From Eupransor demetentiae (GTDB lineage: Bacteria > Bacillota > Bacilli > Lactobacillales > Lactobacillaceae), in contig NZ_CAWVOH010000001.1 in NCBI RefSeq assembly GCF_963930865.1, forward strand, positions 434,001 through 498,000: a stretch of DNA of 64,000 bases. Reading direction: 5' to 3'. Each line of letters starts with the position of its first letter. Positions within the stretch are counted from its first letter, which is position 1. The position numbers and the translations under genes were made by a program. Shown here piece by piece: positions 16,356 through 24,004 of this stretch. The notes under the pieces are model-generated. The model was not told the DNA's origin and searched no databases. It saw only the letters and a list, made by a program, of their open reading frames with translations.

Positions 16356-16927
16356 TTTTACTCGTTGATAACTACGATTCATTCACCTATAATTTAGCCC
16401 AAATCGTTGGCCAGTATGCCGATGTTGAAGTACTCCGTAATGACGATCCCAAGCTTGCTGAAGCCGCAAAGGAGGCGGATGGCATCATCTTTTCACCAGG
16501 ACCTGGGGCACCTTCAGAAGCGGGTCAGATGGAAGACTTGATTCGCGAACACCAAAATGACAAGGCCATGCTGGGAATTTGCCTGGGTCACCAAGCGATT
16601 GGCGAAGTCTTCGGTGGCCGAGTGGACCGAGCCGATGAAATTCGCCACGGGAAGGTTTCCGAAATGAAGACGCAAGGGGGTCAGCTCTTTGGTGGCGTTT
16701 CAGAATTACCCATCATGCGCTACCACTCACTAATCATTGACCGTTCGCAGATTCCTGAAGGATTCAAAATCACCGGTTTGTCCGAAGATGACGACGAAAT
16801 CATGGCCATCGAGCACAAGGACTTGCCCATCTATGGCTTGCAGTTCCATCCTGAATCCATTGGAACACCAAGTGGAGAAGCCATGATTAAGCGCTTTATT
16901 GAGATTTGTAAGCAACAACAGGCATAA
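16352..16927 (+). CDS. trpG: Anthranilate synthase component II (glutamine amidotransferase)
   Basis: Releases ammonia from glutamine for TrpE. 191 residues, class I amidotransferase with DNYDSFTYNL at the start, catalytic Cys77 in GICLGHQAIGE, and the His/Glu pair in LQFHPESIGTP. Overlaps trpE by 4 bases and is the last gene before a strong terminator. Related PabA proteins look alike, and the same subunit may serve folate synthesis as well, since no second copy is visible here. Confidence 0.94.
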   Translation: MILLVDNYDSFTYNLAQIVGQYADVEVLRNDDPKLAEAAKEADGIIFSPGPGAPSEAGQMEDLIREHQNDKAMLGICLGHQAIGEVFGGRVDRADEIRHGKVSEMKTQGGQLFGGVSELPIMRYHSLIIDRSQIPEGFKITGLSEDDDEIMAIEHKDLPIYGLQFHPESIGTPSGEAMIKRFIEICKQQQA

Positions 16928-16957
16928 AAAAACAGCCCAACTGGGCTGTTTTTTTAT
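16926..16957 (+). terminator. Terminator of the trp operon
   Basis: AAAACAGCCCA/TGGGCTGTTTTTTT hairpin right after trpG. Confidence 0.92.
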
Positions 16958-16983
16958 ATCCTAAATTATTTATTTAAACATTG

Positions 16984-16989
16984 TATAAT
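16984..16989 (+). promoter_or_regulatory. -10 box for a probably leaderless abiH transcript
   Basis: Consensus TATAAT ends 7 bases before the ATG at 16997. Transcription would then start on or next to the start codon. No Shine-Dalgarno is present and the -35 is poor. Confidence 0.55.
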
Positions 16990-16996
16990 TATGTTT

Positions 16997-18370
16997 ATGG
17001 ATAATAATGAAGAATTAAAAGACACTTTGCTGGTCATTGGTAATGGATATGATTTGGCTGCAGGATTAGGCTCAAGCTATTCAGATTTTTACAAAAGCGA
17101 GGAATTCAAAAAATTTCCTTCGATTTGGAAAGAAATTATTCCTGCTCCCCGGGACAAGAGTACCACTGAAGATAGATGGGGTGAGAAGCCAGAAAACTGG
17201 CGTGATGTCGAGACTGCAATAGAAAATGTTTTAATCGGGGAGAAAAATAATGGATTAGTAAATTTATCTTATGAAGATTACATTGGGTATTTAGATAAAT
17301 TAAACCAAATATGTAACTCCCTTACAGATGAAGAAGATGTTTTAGTGAATGGTAAATCCGGATTATTCCTTTCGGATATTTCTCCCAAAATTATGCAAGC
17401 TCTTCAAGAAAATTTTAATGGGGAAACTGATAAAATCAGTCAATTAGAATACAAACGTTTATTTGAAAAATTGAAAAGTTGTTCTGAACAAGAGAAGACG
17501 TTCATCTTAATTTTCTTTTCTTGCTTTCGAGATTCACACCAAACATTTGGACACTCATTCGATGATTTACAAAGTGATTTCGTCCAGTATATAATGCCAA
17601 GTATTTTGAATTTAAAGGGTAAAGATACCAAAACTTCTGAAGCAAACAAAATTAGAGTAGATATCGCAAATCATTTTATTAAAATTTTTCCATTTTATAT
17701 TAAAGCTTTACTAGACGAACTACGTTCATTAGAGAATTCATTCGAATCATTCTTAATTAATCAATGTGAGAATCCATTCTATATGAGCTACCAGTTAGCT
17801 AACTGGCCATTAAAAAAATTAGTTAATCCTGACAAACTACATGGTGTTTTGGACTTCAATTACACTCAGTTAGGAAGCATTGAAGGAAAAGTAAAAGTTC
17901 GACACATACATGGAAGCTTATCAAACCACGATATTATATTTGGAATAGATTCCCACGAATACGTCGATGATGACAACGATCATAGCAAATATCAATTTGA
18001 TAGTTCTTTATTACTGCCTTTTACGAAAAATTCACGAAAATTTCGGATTAAACCTACCGGTAATTTTAAAATCAATGATCAAATCAAGACCATCATTTTC
18101 TTTGGTCATTCGCTAGGCGATGCAGATTTTTCGTATTTCCGTTACCTTTTCGACGAAGTTAATCTTTACGATTCTGATTGCACAATAATTTTTAATTATT
18201 CAGTGTACAACGATTCCAAAAGGCTATTGATTGAAAATGATATTTTCCAAGCAGTTGAACATCTTATGCGTAAATATCAAAGTACTCTTGAAACAAGAAA
18301 AGAAAGAGTAAACCTAATCGATAAACTTGAATTTGAACAGCGAATCCGAATCGAAGAAGTTAAACTCTAA
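16997..18370 (+). CDS. AbiH family abortive-infection protein
   Basis: About 457 residues. The N-terminus DTLLVIGNGYDLAAGLGSSY matches the AbiH signature (LxIGNGFDLxxGLxTxY), a nucleotide-binding-like loop. Near the end, VLDFNYTQLG, HIHGSL and IIFFGHSLGDADFSYF complete the family pattern. AbiH was described as a lactococcal phage abortive-infection factor; its mode of action is not established. A second ATG lies 6 bases upstream at 16991, but promoter spacing favours 16997. Base composition is clearly more AT-rich than the flanking trp and nitroreductase genes, and the gene is a single unit between two terminators, which suggests horizontal gain. Confidence 0.82.
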   Translation: MDNNEELKDTLLVIGNGYDLAAGLGSSYSDFYKSEEFKKFPSIWKEIIPAPRDKSTTEDRWGEKPENWRDVETAIENVLIGEKNNGLVNLSYEDYIGYLDKLNQICNSLTDEEDVLVNGKSGLFLSDISPKIMQALQENFNGETDKISQLEYKRLFEKLKSCSEQEKTFILIFFSCFRDSHQTFGHSFDDLQSDFVQYIMPSILNLKGKDTKTSEANKIRVDIANHFIKIFPFYIKALLDELRSLENSFESFLINQCENPFYMSYQLANWPLKKLVNPDKLHGVLDFNYTQLGSIEGKVKVRHIHGSLSNHDIIFGIDSHEYVDDDNDHSKYQFDSSLLLPFTKNSRKFRIKPTGNFKINDQIKTIIFFGHSLGDADFSYFRYLFDEVNLYDSDCTIIFNYSVYNDSKRLLIENDIFQAVEHLMRKYQSTLETRKERVNLIDKLEFEQRIRIEEVKL

Positions 18371-18372
18371 AA

Positions 18373-18402
18373 TAAAAACAGCCCAAATTGGGCTGTTTTT
18401 AT
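18373..18402. terminator. Bidirectional terminator between abiH and the small membrane gene
   Basis: AAAACAGCCCAAATTGGGCTGTTTT is almost fully symmetrical, with T runs on both strands. Confidence 0.85.
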
Positions 18403-18635
18403 TTTTTCTTTTTCTTATAACCACTAAAAGTCCAGTGGTAGGACAGAATGGCATAGACCAAAAAGAGGGCCATGATGACGGCTGTAATAATAAAGCCCAG
18501 GATGGCCCTGTTCAACATAAAGGCAAAAACTTGAACGGGCATTAGCAAAAAGCCTACATAAAAATAGGGGACTGAATGCAGGTAAATCTGGTTACGCTCC
18601 TCAATCGGAGTCATTTCTTTTTCTTCATTTTCCAT
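18399..18635 (-). CDS. Small two-span membrane protein, unknown function
   Basis: 78 residues: a short acidic N-terminus (MENEEKEMTPIEERN), two hydrophobic segments at about 19-41 and 45-67, and a basic tail ending in five lysines. I do not recognise the family. A coding reading is supported by a sensible topology, its own promoter and a shared terminator. An extended -10, TGCTAGAAT (18643-18651), ends 7 bases before the ATG, so the message may be leaderless. An internal ATG (residue 8) has a weak AGAAAAAGAA purine run before it and is the alternative start. The overlapping plus-strand frame at 18327-18545 is less credible. Confidence 0.6.
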   Translation of the reverse strand: MENEEKEMTPIEERNQIYLHSVPYFYVGFLLMPVQVFAFMLNRAILGFIITAVIMALFLVYAILSYHWTFSGYKKKKK

Positions 18636-18717
18636 AGGTCTTATTCTAGCAGAAAGTACGAATTATCAAACGATAAGTTACATATATGAAATCAAACTAT
18701 ACCAAAGTGTTACATCC

Positions 18718-18746
18718 TTGTAATTTTTGTAATAAAAGTTCATAAT
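18718..18746 (+). promoter_or_regulatory. Promoter of nitroreductase operon
   Basis: TTGTAA (18718-18723), 17 bases, CATAAT (18741-18746), about 45 bases before the gene. Confidence 0.6.
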
Positions 18747-18792
18747 TGGATAATAGTTTAGAGATAAAAACGCAACCAGCTGGAGGTTACCA

Positions 18793-19449
18793 ATGGATTT
18801 TGAAAAAGTAGTTTATGATCGGCGCTCAAGCCGTGGTTTCACGGATCAGAAGATTTCCAATGAAGTCTTGAATAAAATCGTGGAAACTGCTCAGCAGGCG
18901 CCATCATGGGTGAACAGCCAACCAGTTCGCGTCCGTATCGCAACTGGTAAGACCCTCGACAAAATCTGTCAGCAACACGGTGAACTCAACGAAGATCCAA
19001 TGGTTCACACGGATTCAATTATCCCTTACCGTTCCGTTGGCAAGTGGGACCAGGAATCACAAAAGAACATGAATGCCTGGTTTGAAGGCAACATCATGCA
19101 GGTCGGCATCGACTGGTCAAATCTTTTGGCCGAAGCAGCTTCCCACTTGTATAACGCCCAAGCAGTCGTTTACTTGACGCTACCGAAGGACTACTCGGAA
19201 TGGTCTTTGGTTGATTTGGGTTCCTTTGCTCAAACTTTGATTTTGGCGGCAACCAACGCAGGTCTGGGTACTTTGCCAGCCTTCGAATTCGTCAAGTATC
19301 CCGAACCATTGGCCAAGAATTTGGATTTACCGGCCGACCGTTTGCCAATTTTTGGTATCGGTCTTGGCTATGTCGATGACGCGGATTCACTCAACAAGAT
19401 TCACACGCATCGCATGCAAGAAGATGAAATTTTGAAGATTTTAGATTAA
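18793..19449 (+). CDS. Nitroreductase family protein
   Basis: 218 residues of the FMN-dependent nitroreductase fold. The opening YDRRSSRGFTDQKIS and QQAPSWVNSQPVRVRIA form the FMN phosphate site, and the late AATNAGLGTLPAFEF and PIFGIGLGY blocks are typical. These enzymes reduce nitro compounds, quinones or enones with NAD(P)H; the true substrate is unknown. GGAGG precedes the ATG. The next gene follows after 9 bases, so the pair form an operon of oxidoreductase-like proteins. Confidence 0.88.
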   Translation: MDFEKVVYDRRSSRGFTDQKISNEVLNKIVETAQQAPSWVNSQPVRVRIATGKTLDKICQQHGELNEDPMVHTDSIIPYRSVGKWDQESQKNMNAWFEGNIMQVGIDWSNLLAEAASHLYNAQAVVYLTLPKDYSEWSLVDLGSFAQTLILAATNAGLGTLPAFEFVKYPEPLAKNLDLPADRLPIFGIGLGYVDDADSLNKIHTHRMQEDEILKILD

Positions 19450-19458
19450 GGAGGACCT

Positions 19459-20115
19459 ATGTCTGAAAAAGTCTTAGTAATTGGTGCTCACGGAAAAGTG
19501 GGGCGCATTATCGTTCAACAGCTCGGTGAAGCGGGCAAGCAGGTTTTCGCTGGCTTTCGCACGGAAGACCAGTTTGGCGGCGTTACTGGACAAAAGAATG
19601 TCACGCCAATTCTCTTTAACTTGCAAATGCTGAAAGAAGAGATGGTCAAGATTTTCAAGAAAAACAATTTCGATGCCATTATCTTTTCAGCCGGTGCTGG
19701 TGGTGCAAGTGATGCGTTGACCACCCAAATTGATTTGGATGGGGCCATTAAGACGATGGATGCGGCTGAAGAAGCCGGCATCAAGCGATACCTCATGGTT
19801 TCCGCTGCTGGAGCAGATATCCGCGATGTTTGGGTAGGATCCGGAATTTACACTTACTTCATGATGAAGCACTACGCTGATCGTATCTTGAAGGATTCTG
19901 ATTTGGATTACACCATTGTGCGTCCGTCGACTTTGTCCGATGAAGCGGGTAAGGGCACGGTTAAGAACAACTTCGTCTTTGGCCAAGATGCTAGTTCCAT
20001 TTCCCGTGAGGATGTGGCAACTTTCGTTACCACGGCTTTGGATGCCAAGACGGCATACCGCAAAATCTATGCCATCACTGCTGGTGATGAACCCATTCAA
20101 GAAATTTTCAATTAA
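19459..20115 (+). CDS. NAD(P)-binding Rossmann protein (NmrA/atypical SDR)
   Basis: 218 residues. The N-terminal KVLVIGAHGKVGRIIVQQL is the GxxGxxG dinucleotide site. DAIIFSAGAGG, RYLMVSAAGAD and YTIVRPSTLSDEAG are typical of the YwnB/SDR_a5-like family, which resembles flavin or quinone reductases and redox sensors. GGAGG sits 6 bases before the ATG. It is second in the nitroreductase operon and ends at a terminator shared with the convergent HAD gene. Function unknown beyond nucleotide binding. Confidence 0.85.
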   Translation: MSEKVLVIGAHGKVGRIIVQQLGEAGKQVFAGFRTEDQFGGVTGQKNVTPILFNLQMLKEEMVKIFKKNNFDAIIFSAGAGGASDALTTQIDLDGAIKTMDAAEEAGIKRYLMVSAAGADIRDVWVGSGIYTYFMMKHYADRILKDSDLDYTIVRPSTLSDEAGKGTVKNNFVFGQDASSISREDVATFVTTALDAKTAYRKIYAITAGDEPIQEIFN

Positions 20116-20141
20116 AAAAGCGCCCTGAGGCGCTTTTTTTA
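20113..20141. terminator. Bidirectional terminator
   Basis: AAAAAAGCGCCctgaGGCGCTTTTTTT, between convergent genes. Confidence 0.9.
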
Positions 20142-20828
20142 TACATACTTTTCGATGTCGAGTAAGTGATTGACTTCCTGTGTGACCGAAATATTGTCAG
20201 GCAGTTTAGCCTGCTTATCGTTAAACCAAATCCGGTCCAAGCCCGCTTTTTGAGCGCCCTGCATATCGGAATTGACGCCATCACCAATCATGACGGTATT
20301 TTCACGCGTCATGTCGGGATTTTGCGCAAAGATATGTTCAAAGAAGGCGGGATCCGGCTTGCCCACACCAATTTCATCCGAAATATAGACCTGATCAAAG
20401 TACTGGTCCAAACCGGTCCCGGCCAAGCGCGACTTTTGCATATCCGTTTGACCATTGGTACCAGCAATTAAAGTGTGCTGGCCCTGCAAGGCATCAAGCA
20501 ATTCCTTGGCGTGGGGGAGCAAGCGGAAGTTTTTCACTAATTGCGCATAATAGCGTTCTTCCAGCATCTTACCATCGGCAGCGTCCATCTTCATTTCCTC
20601 TAAGGTATCCGGGAAACGGCGCTTAAAAATATCGTGACGGGAAATTTCGCCATCTTCGAAGGCCCGCCAAAGTCCTTGGTTGACTTGATCATAGGTCACA
20701 AGAAATTGGTCCAGCTCCGCATCCGAAAGCCCAAAATCCTGCAAAGCAGTCTTCAAGCCAGCATCTTCACCACCTTTAAAATCAAAAAGGGTATCATCAA
20801 GATCAAAAATCAAATATTGGTAGGTCAT
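20139..20828 (-). CDS. HAD family phosphatase, YjjG-like pyrimidine nucleotidase
   Basis: 229 residues if started at the ATG at 20828 (MTYQYLIFDLDDTLFDF); the frame extends to 20936 without a better start. HAD motifs: DLDDTLFDF (nucleophile Asp), IAGTNGQTD (motif II Thr) and MIGDGVNSDMQGAQKAG (motif IV). Overall pattern resembles YjjG/YfnB noncanonical nucleotidases that remove phosphate from dUMP-like nucleotides. Single gene, convergent with the nitroreductase operon. Family firm, substrate inferred. Confidence 0.87.
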   Translation of the reverse strand: MTYQYLIFDLDDTLFDFKGGEDAGLKTALQDFGLSDAELDQFLVTYDQVNQGLWRAFEDGEISRHDIFKRRFPDTLEEMKMDAADGKMLEERYYAQLVKNFRLLPHAKELLDALQGQHTLIAGTNGQTDMQKSRLAGTGLDQYFDQVYISDEIGVGKPDPAFFEHIFAQNPDMTRENTVMIGDGVNSDMQGAQKAGLDRIWFNDKQAKLPDNISVTQEVNHLLDIEKYV

Positions 20829-21018
20829 CGTTAGGCTCACTTTCCTGCTTTTTAAACTAAGAAACATTATAACATCTCTTTTCGCCACTCTCATTTTTGG
20901 CTCAAAATGGACAGTTAAAGCAGAGATTTTAAACAATTCATAAGGTTAAAGTCTTTAAAATCGGGCGAGAACGGCCTATAATTGGTTACAGTTAGATGAG
21001 AATGTTGAGGGCTAAAAA

Positions 21019-21600
21019 ATGGACAAACGAGTAATCAAAACACGGCAGGCAATCCAAAGTGCCTTTATTACTTTGATGAAAGAACGCCCCCTCGATAAAA
21101 TTACCGTCCAGGAGATTACGCGCCAGGCTGAAATTGGTCGTGGCACTTTCTACTTACACTACAAGGACGTTAATGATTTATACCAGCACATCGCCCAAGA
21201 GGCAATGGCGAGTATCGAAGGCGTTTTAGATGCCGATTACACGCAGGGGATTCCCAATCTCGATTTCGTAAGCCTTTGTCAGCAGATTATCGAAAAGGTC
21301 CTCGAAAACAAGGACATCTACCAGGGCATTATCAAGTCTGATACCGACAGTTACTACATCAACAATGTTAAAAAGTTCTTCATCAAGAAGATTTGTGAGT
21401 TGGAAGGCTTTGACGAAACCAGCGTCGACCACTATGTCGAAGTTGTCTTCTATATTTCTGGAATTGTTGGTTTGATTGAATCCTGGTTACGCGATGATTT
21501 GCCCAACTTCACGGCCCATGATATCTCCGCCGGAATCGACCTGCAGTTGAAGAACTCAGTCTTTCTGCGTGCTTCTCAGAAAAATCAGGACAACAAATAA
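21019..21600 (+). CDS. TetR family regulator
   Basis: 193 residues. Residues about 5-60 hold the TetR helix-turn-helix: TRQAIQSAFITLMKERPLDKITVQEITRQAEIGRGTFYLHYKD. The C-terminal half is a ligand/dimer domain of the type seen in Lactobacillales TetR proteins near transporters. A TATAAT lies upstream around 20980. It ends at a hairpin (21600-21628) and precedes the YeiH-type exporter, which it might control. Effector unknown. Confidence 0.88.
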   Translation: MDKRVIKTRQAIQSAFITLMKERPLDKITVQEITRQAEIGRGTFYLHYKDVNDLYQHIAQEAMASIEGVLDADYTQGIPNLDFVSLCQQIIEKVLENKDIYQGIIKSDTDSYYINNVKKFFIKKICELEGFDETSVDHYVEVVFYISGIVGLIESWLRDDLPNFTAHDISAGIDLQLKNSVFLRASQKNQDNK

Positions 21601-21628
21601 AGACCGATTACCTTTCGGCTTTTTTTAT
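21600..21628 (+). terminator. Terminator after tetR
   Basis: AAAGACCGAttacctTTCGGCTTTTTTT, imperfect stem plus T run. Confidence 0.65.
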
Positions 21629-21696
21629 TGCGGAAAAAGTTCTATTGGGCCGGTTCAAAGTGATATAATCAAGGTGCCAATTAAAGGAGAAGAAGA

Positions 21697-22689
21697 ATGC
21701 GAATTAAATCAAAAGATTGGTTGGGGCTCATTCTAACCCTAATCTGGTCAATCATTGCGATGGGTCTAGCAAAGTTCCTGCCACAATTTGGTGCTGAAAG
21801 TATTGCTATGCTCGGCGGAATTGTCCTTGGAAATACCTTTTTCAACGCTGATAAGTATGCTTCCGGAGTGAAATGGGCCGAGAAATATCCGATTGAAATC
21901 GGAATTGCCTTGTTAGGGGCGACTCTAACTTTTTCAACTATCGGAAAATTGGGTTGGCAGGGGATTGTCTTCATTATCCTCAACATGGCGCTAATCATTC
22001 TGGTCGTTGATTTGATTGGAAAGTATATTTTTAAAGTGGACCTAAAGAGTCGAATGCTGATGTCCGCTGGAAATGCAGTTTGTGGGTCTTCCGCGATTGC
22101 TGGTGTGACACCCGCAATTGGCGCTAATGATAATCAGCGTCGTACGGCAGTTGCTACGGTTTCACTGACAGGTATGCTTTTGCTTTTCACCTTGCCGGAA
22201 TTGAGCCACTTTCTTTTTGGTTCTAATAACTTCTTGGCCGGGGCATTAATCGGTGGAACGGTTCAATCAGTTGGTCAGGTAGTCGGAACCGCCGCCTTGA
22301 TGAACCAGTCGGTTGTCACTTACGCCACACTCTTTAAGTTGCTCCGTGTGATTATGCTGGCCGCTGTGGTTGTTTTCTTCGCTTACCGCGCCCGTCGTCA
22401 GGGGGGTGAAGAAGTTCTTCAACAAAGCAAAAAGTCGTTGCTGCCTTGGTACATCATCGCCTTCGTTTTCTTGCTCGTTATCAATTCATTTTGGTCCTTT
22501 CCAAAATTCATCAACACTTCCTGCCATGAACTAACCGCCTTCTTTGGGGTGGTTAACTTGGCCGGAATTGGTTTGAACCTTAAGTGGGAAACCATTAAGA
22601 AGTCCGGAGTAAAGTTCCTATTGTATGGCGCTTTGACCGGTATCTGCCAGGTAATCTTGGCAGTCTGCTTAATCCATATCTTTTTCTAA
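21697..22689 (+). CDS. YeiH family putative sulfate exporter (10-TM membrane protein)
   Basis: 330 residues, strongly hydrophobic with about ten spans. Family landmarks: AMLGGIVLGNTFF, KYPIEIGIALLGATLTF, SAGNAVCGSSAIAGVTPAIGA and a late AGIGLNLKWETIKK block, all typical of UPF0324/YeiH/YadS proteins annotated as putative sulfate exporters. Function is not proved for the family. An extended -10 TGATATAAT lies at about 21661-21669 and AAAGGAGAAGAAG before the ATG. Single gene ending at a terminator. Confidence 0.85.
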   Translation: MRIKSKDWLGLILTLIWSIIAMGLAKFLPQFGAESIAMLGGIVLGNTFFNADKYASGVKWAEKYPIEIGIALLGATLTFSTIGKLGWQGIVFIILNMALIILVVDLIGKYIFKVDLKSRMLMSAGNAVCGSSAIAGVTPAIGANDNQRRTAVATVSLTGMLLLFTLPELSHFLFGSNNFLAGALIGGTVQSVGQVVGTAALMNQSVVTYATLFKLLRVIMLAAVVVFFAYRARRQGGEEVLQQSKKSLLPWYIIAFVFLLVINSFWSFPKFINTSCHELTAFFGVVNLAGIGLNLKWETIKKSGVKFLLYGALTGICQVILAVCLIHIFF

Positions 22690-22712
22690 AACACCTGCGG
22701 GTGTTTTTTATT
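22687..22712 (+). terminator. Terminator after yeiH-like gene
   Basis: AAAACACCtgcGGGTGTTTTTTA. Confidence 0.85.
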
Positions 22713-22745
22713 TTTACTATTAGTAACCATTAATAATTATTTTGG

Positions 22746-22774
22746 TTTACAAATAGCAGAATAGCTTTTAGAAT
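22746..22774 (+). promoter_or_regulatory. Promoter of the acyl-CoA ligase/thiolase pair
   Basis: TTTACA (22746-22751), 17 bases, TAGAAT (22769-22774). Confidence 0.65.
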
Positions 22775-22798
22775 AAAAGAAAAACGAAAGTAAAGACC

Positions 22799-24004
22799 AT
22801 GTCCTTTGATTTAAACCAGTTGAATTTTGCCAGTGAAGATAGCTTGGCCTTAGTCCTGCCTAAGGAAAAGCTGACCTATGGCCAGTTAAAAACCGCAGTT
22901 CAAAAAAGAATGGGGGACTTTCCGCAAAAGCAGGAGCTTATTTCCGTTCTTGCTGAGGAAGATAAAGGGCTCATTATTTATCTTTTGGCGATTATCCAGT
23001 CGGGCAATTATCCAATATTTGGACAGTTAGATTGCCAGAAACAGGAGTGGAATTTTCCTAAGGAGCCGCTTTTCATTGGCCAAACTTCGGGTTCGACCGG
23101 CAAAGCGAAACACTACCTGCGTGACTGGGCTTCTTGGGAAGCGGGCTACCAAGCCATGCAAACGGTATTTCCCATTAACGAAGCAGATTTGATTGCTACG
23201 GCTTCACCGTTGGCCACTTCGCTAGGCTTACACACGCTTTTCTTAGCCTTGTTTTTAGGCAAGCCCTTTGTCCATTTGAATAAAAAGACACCCAATTGGT
23301 CAGGGAAGACAGCCCTTTTTGCTGTTCCAACCTATCTCTTAAAACACTCGGACTGCCCGCTAGATTTGGATCAAATTTACCTTGGAGGTGGCTCTTTATC
23401 AGCTTCGGGACTAAAGCGAATTATCGAATACTATCCCGAAGCGGAACTGTTTGAATTTTACGGCGCATCTGAAAGTAGCTTTATCTCCTGGCAAAATCTT
23501 AAGACAAGTAAGCCGGCGGGATCCGTCGGTCAACTCTTTCCTCAGGTGCAAATCAACGTTACTGCTGACCATTCACTGACCGTGCGCAGTCCCTATCTTT
23601 TTCCGGGTTATTTAGGCCAGACTGAAGCACCAGTTGAATGGCAGCTGGATGATTTGGCGGAATACAAGGAAGGTCTGCTCATCTTGCTCGGCCGGAAGGC
23701 TGATTTGATTGATCACGGTGGCAATCAAGTTTCGCCAGCCGAAATCGAAAAGCCCTTGCAAGCGCTTGGTCAAGAAGCGATTGCTTTTGGCATGCCTGAC
23801 GAACTTTACGGTCAAAAAATTGCGTTATTTTGCATTCAACCACTTGACCTGAAGCGTATTCAAGCTGTTTTATTGAAACTTCCTGCTTACAAGCGGCCAG
23901 AGACAATTTATACGGCCAAAGAAGTACCCCTCACTGCTAATCAGAAAGTCTCACGGCACTACCTTGCCCAACTCGCCCAAAAGGGGAAACTCCATGAAAT
24001 ATGA
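22799..24004 (+). CDS. Compact AMP-binding acyl-CoA ligase-like protein
   Basis: 401 residues, about 100 shorter than usual acyl-CoA synthetases, mainly at the N-terminal domain. Adenylate-forming motifs are complete: TSGSTGKAK (96-104, ATP loop), FEFYGASES (A5), GRKADLIDHGGNQVSPAEIE (hinge) and PLTANQKVSR with the A10 lysine. It should activate a carboxylic acid to an acyl-AMP and then a CoA thioester; substrate unknown. Ribosome binding site is weak (GAAAGTAAAG). It overlaps the thiolase by 11 bases, so the two products probably act on the same acyl chain. Confidence 0.82.
   Translation: MSFDLNQLNFASEDSLALVLPKEKLTYGQLKTAVQKRMGDFPQKQELISVLAEEDKGLIIYLLAIIQSGNYPIFGQLDCQKQEWNFPKEPLFIGQTSGSTGKAKHYLRDWASWEAGYQAMQTVFPINEADLIATASPLATSLGLHTLFLALFLGKPFVHLNKKTPNWSGKTALFAVPTYLLKHSDCPLDLDQIYLGGGSLSASGLKRIIEYYPEAELFEFYGASESSFISWQNLKTSKPAGSVGQLFPQVQINVTADHSLTVRSPYLFPGYLGQTEAPVEWQLDDLAEYKEGLLILLGRKADLIDHGGNQVSPAEIEKPLQALGQEAIAFGMPDELYGQKIALFCIQPLDLKRIQAVLLKLPAYKRPETIYTAKEVPLTANQKVSRHYLAQLAQKGKLHEI

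Noticed and set aside
18327..18545. Plus-strand frame after abiH
   Set aside because: It overlaps the terminator and the small membrane gene on the other strand, and its product has no sensible topology.
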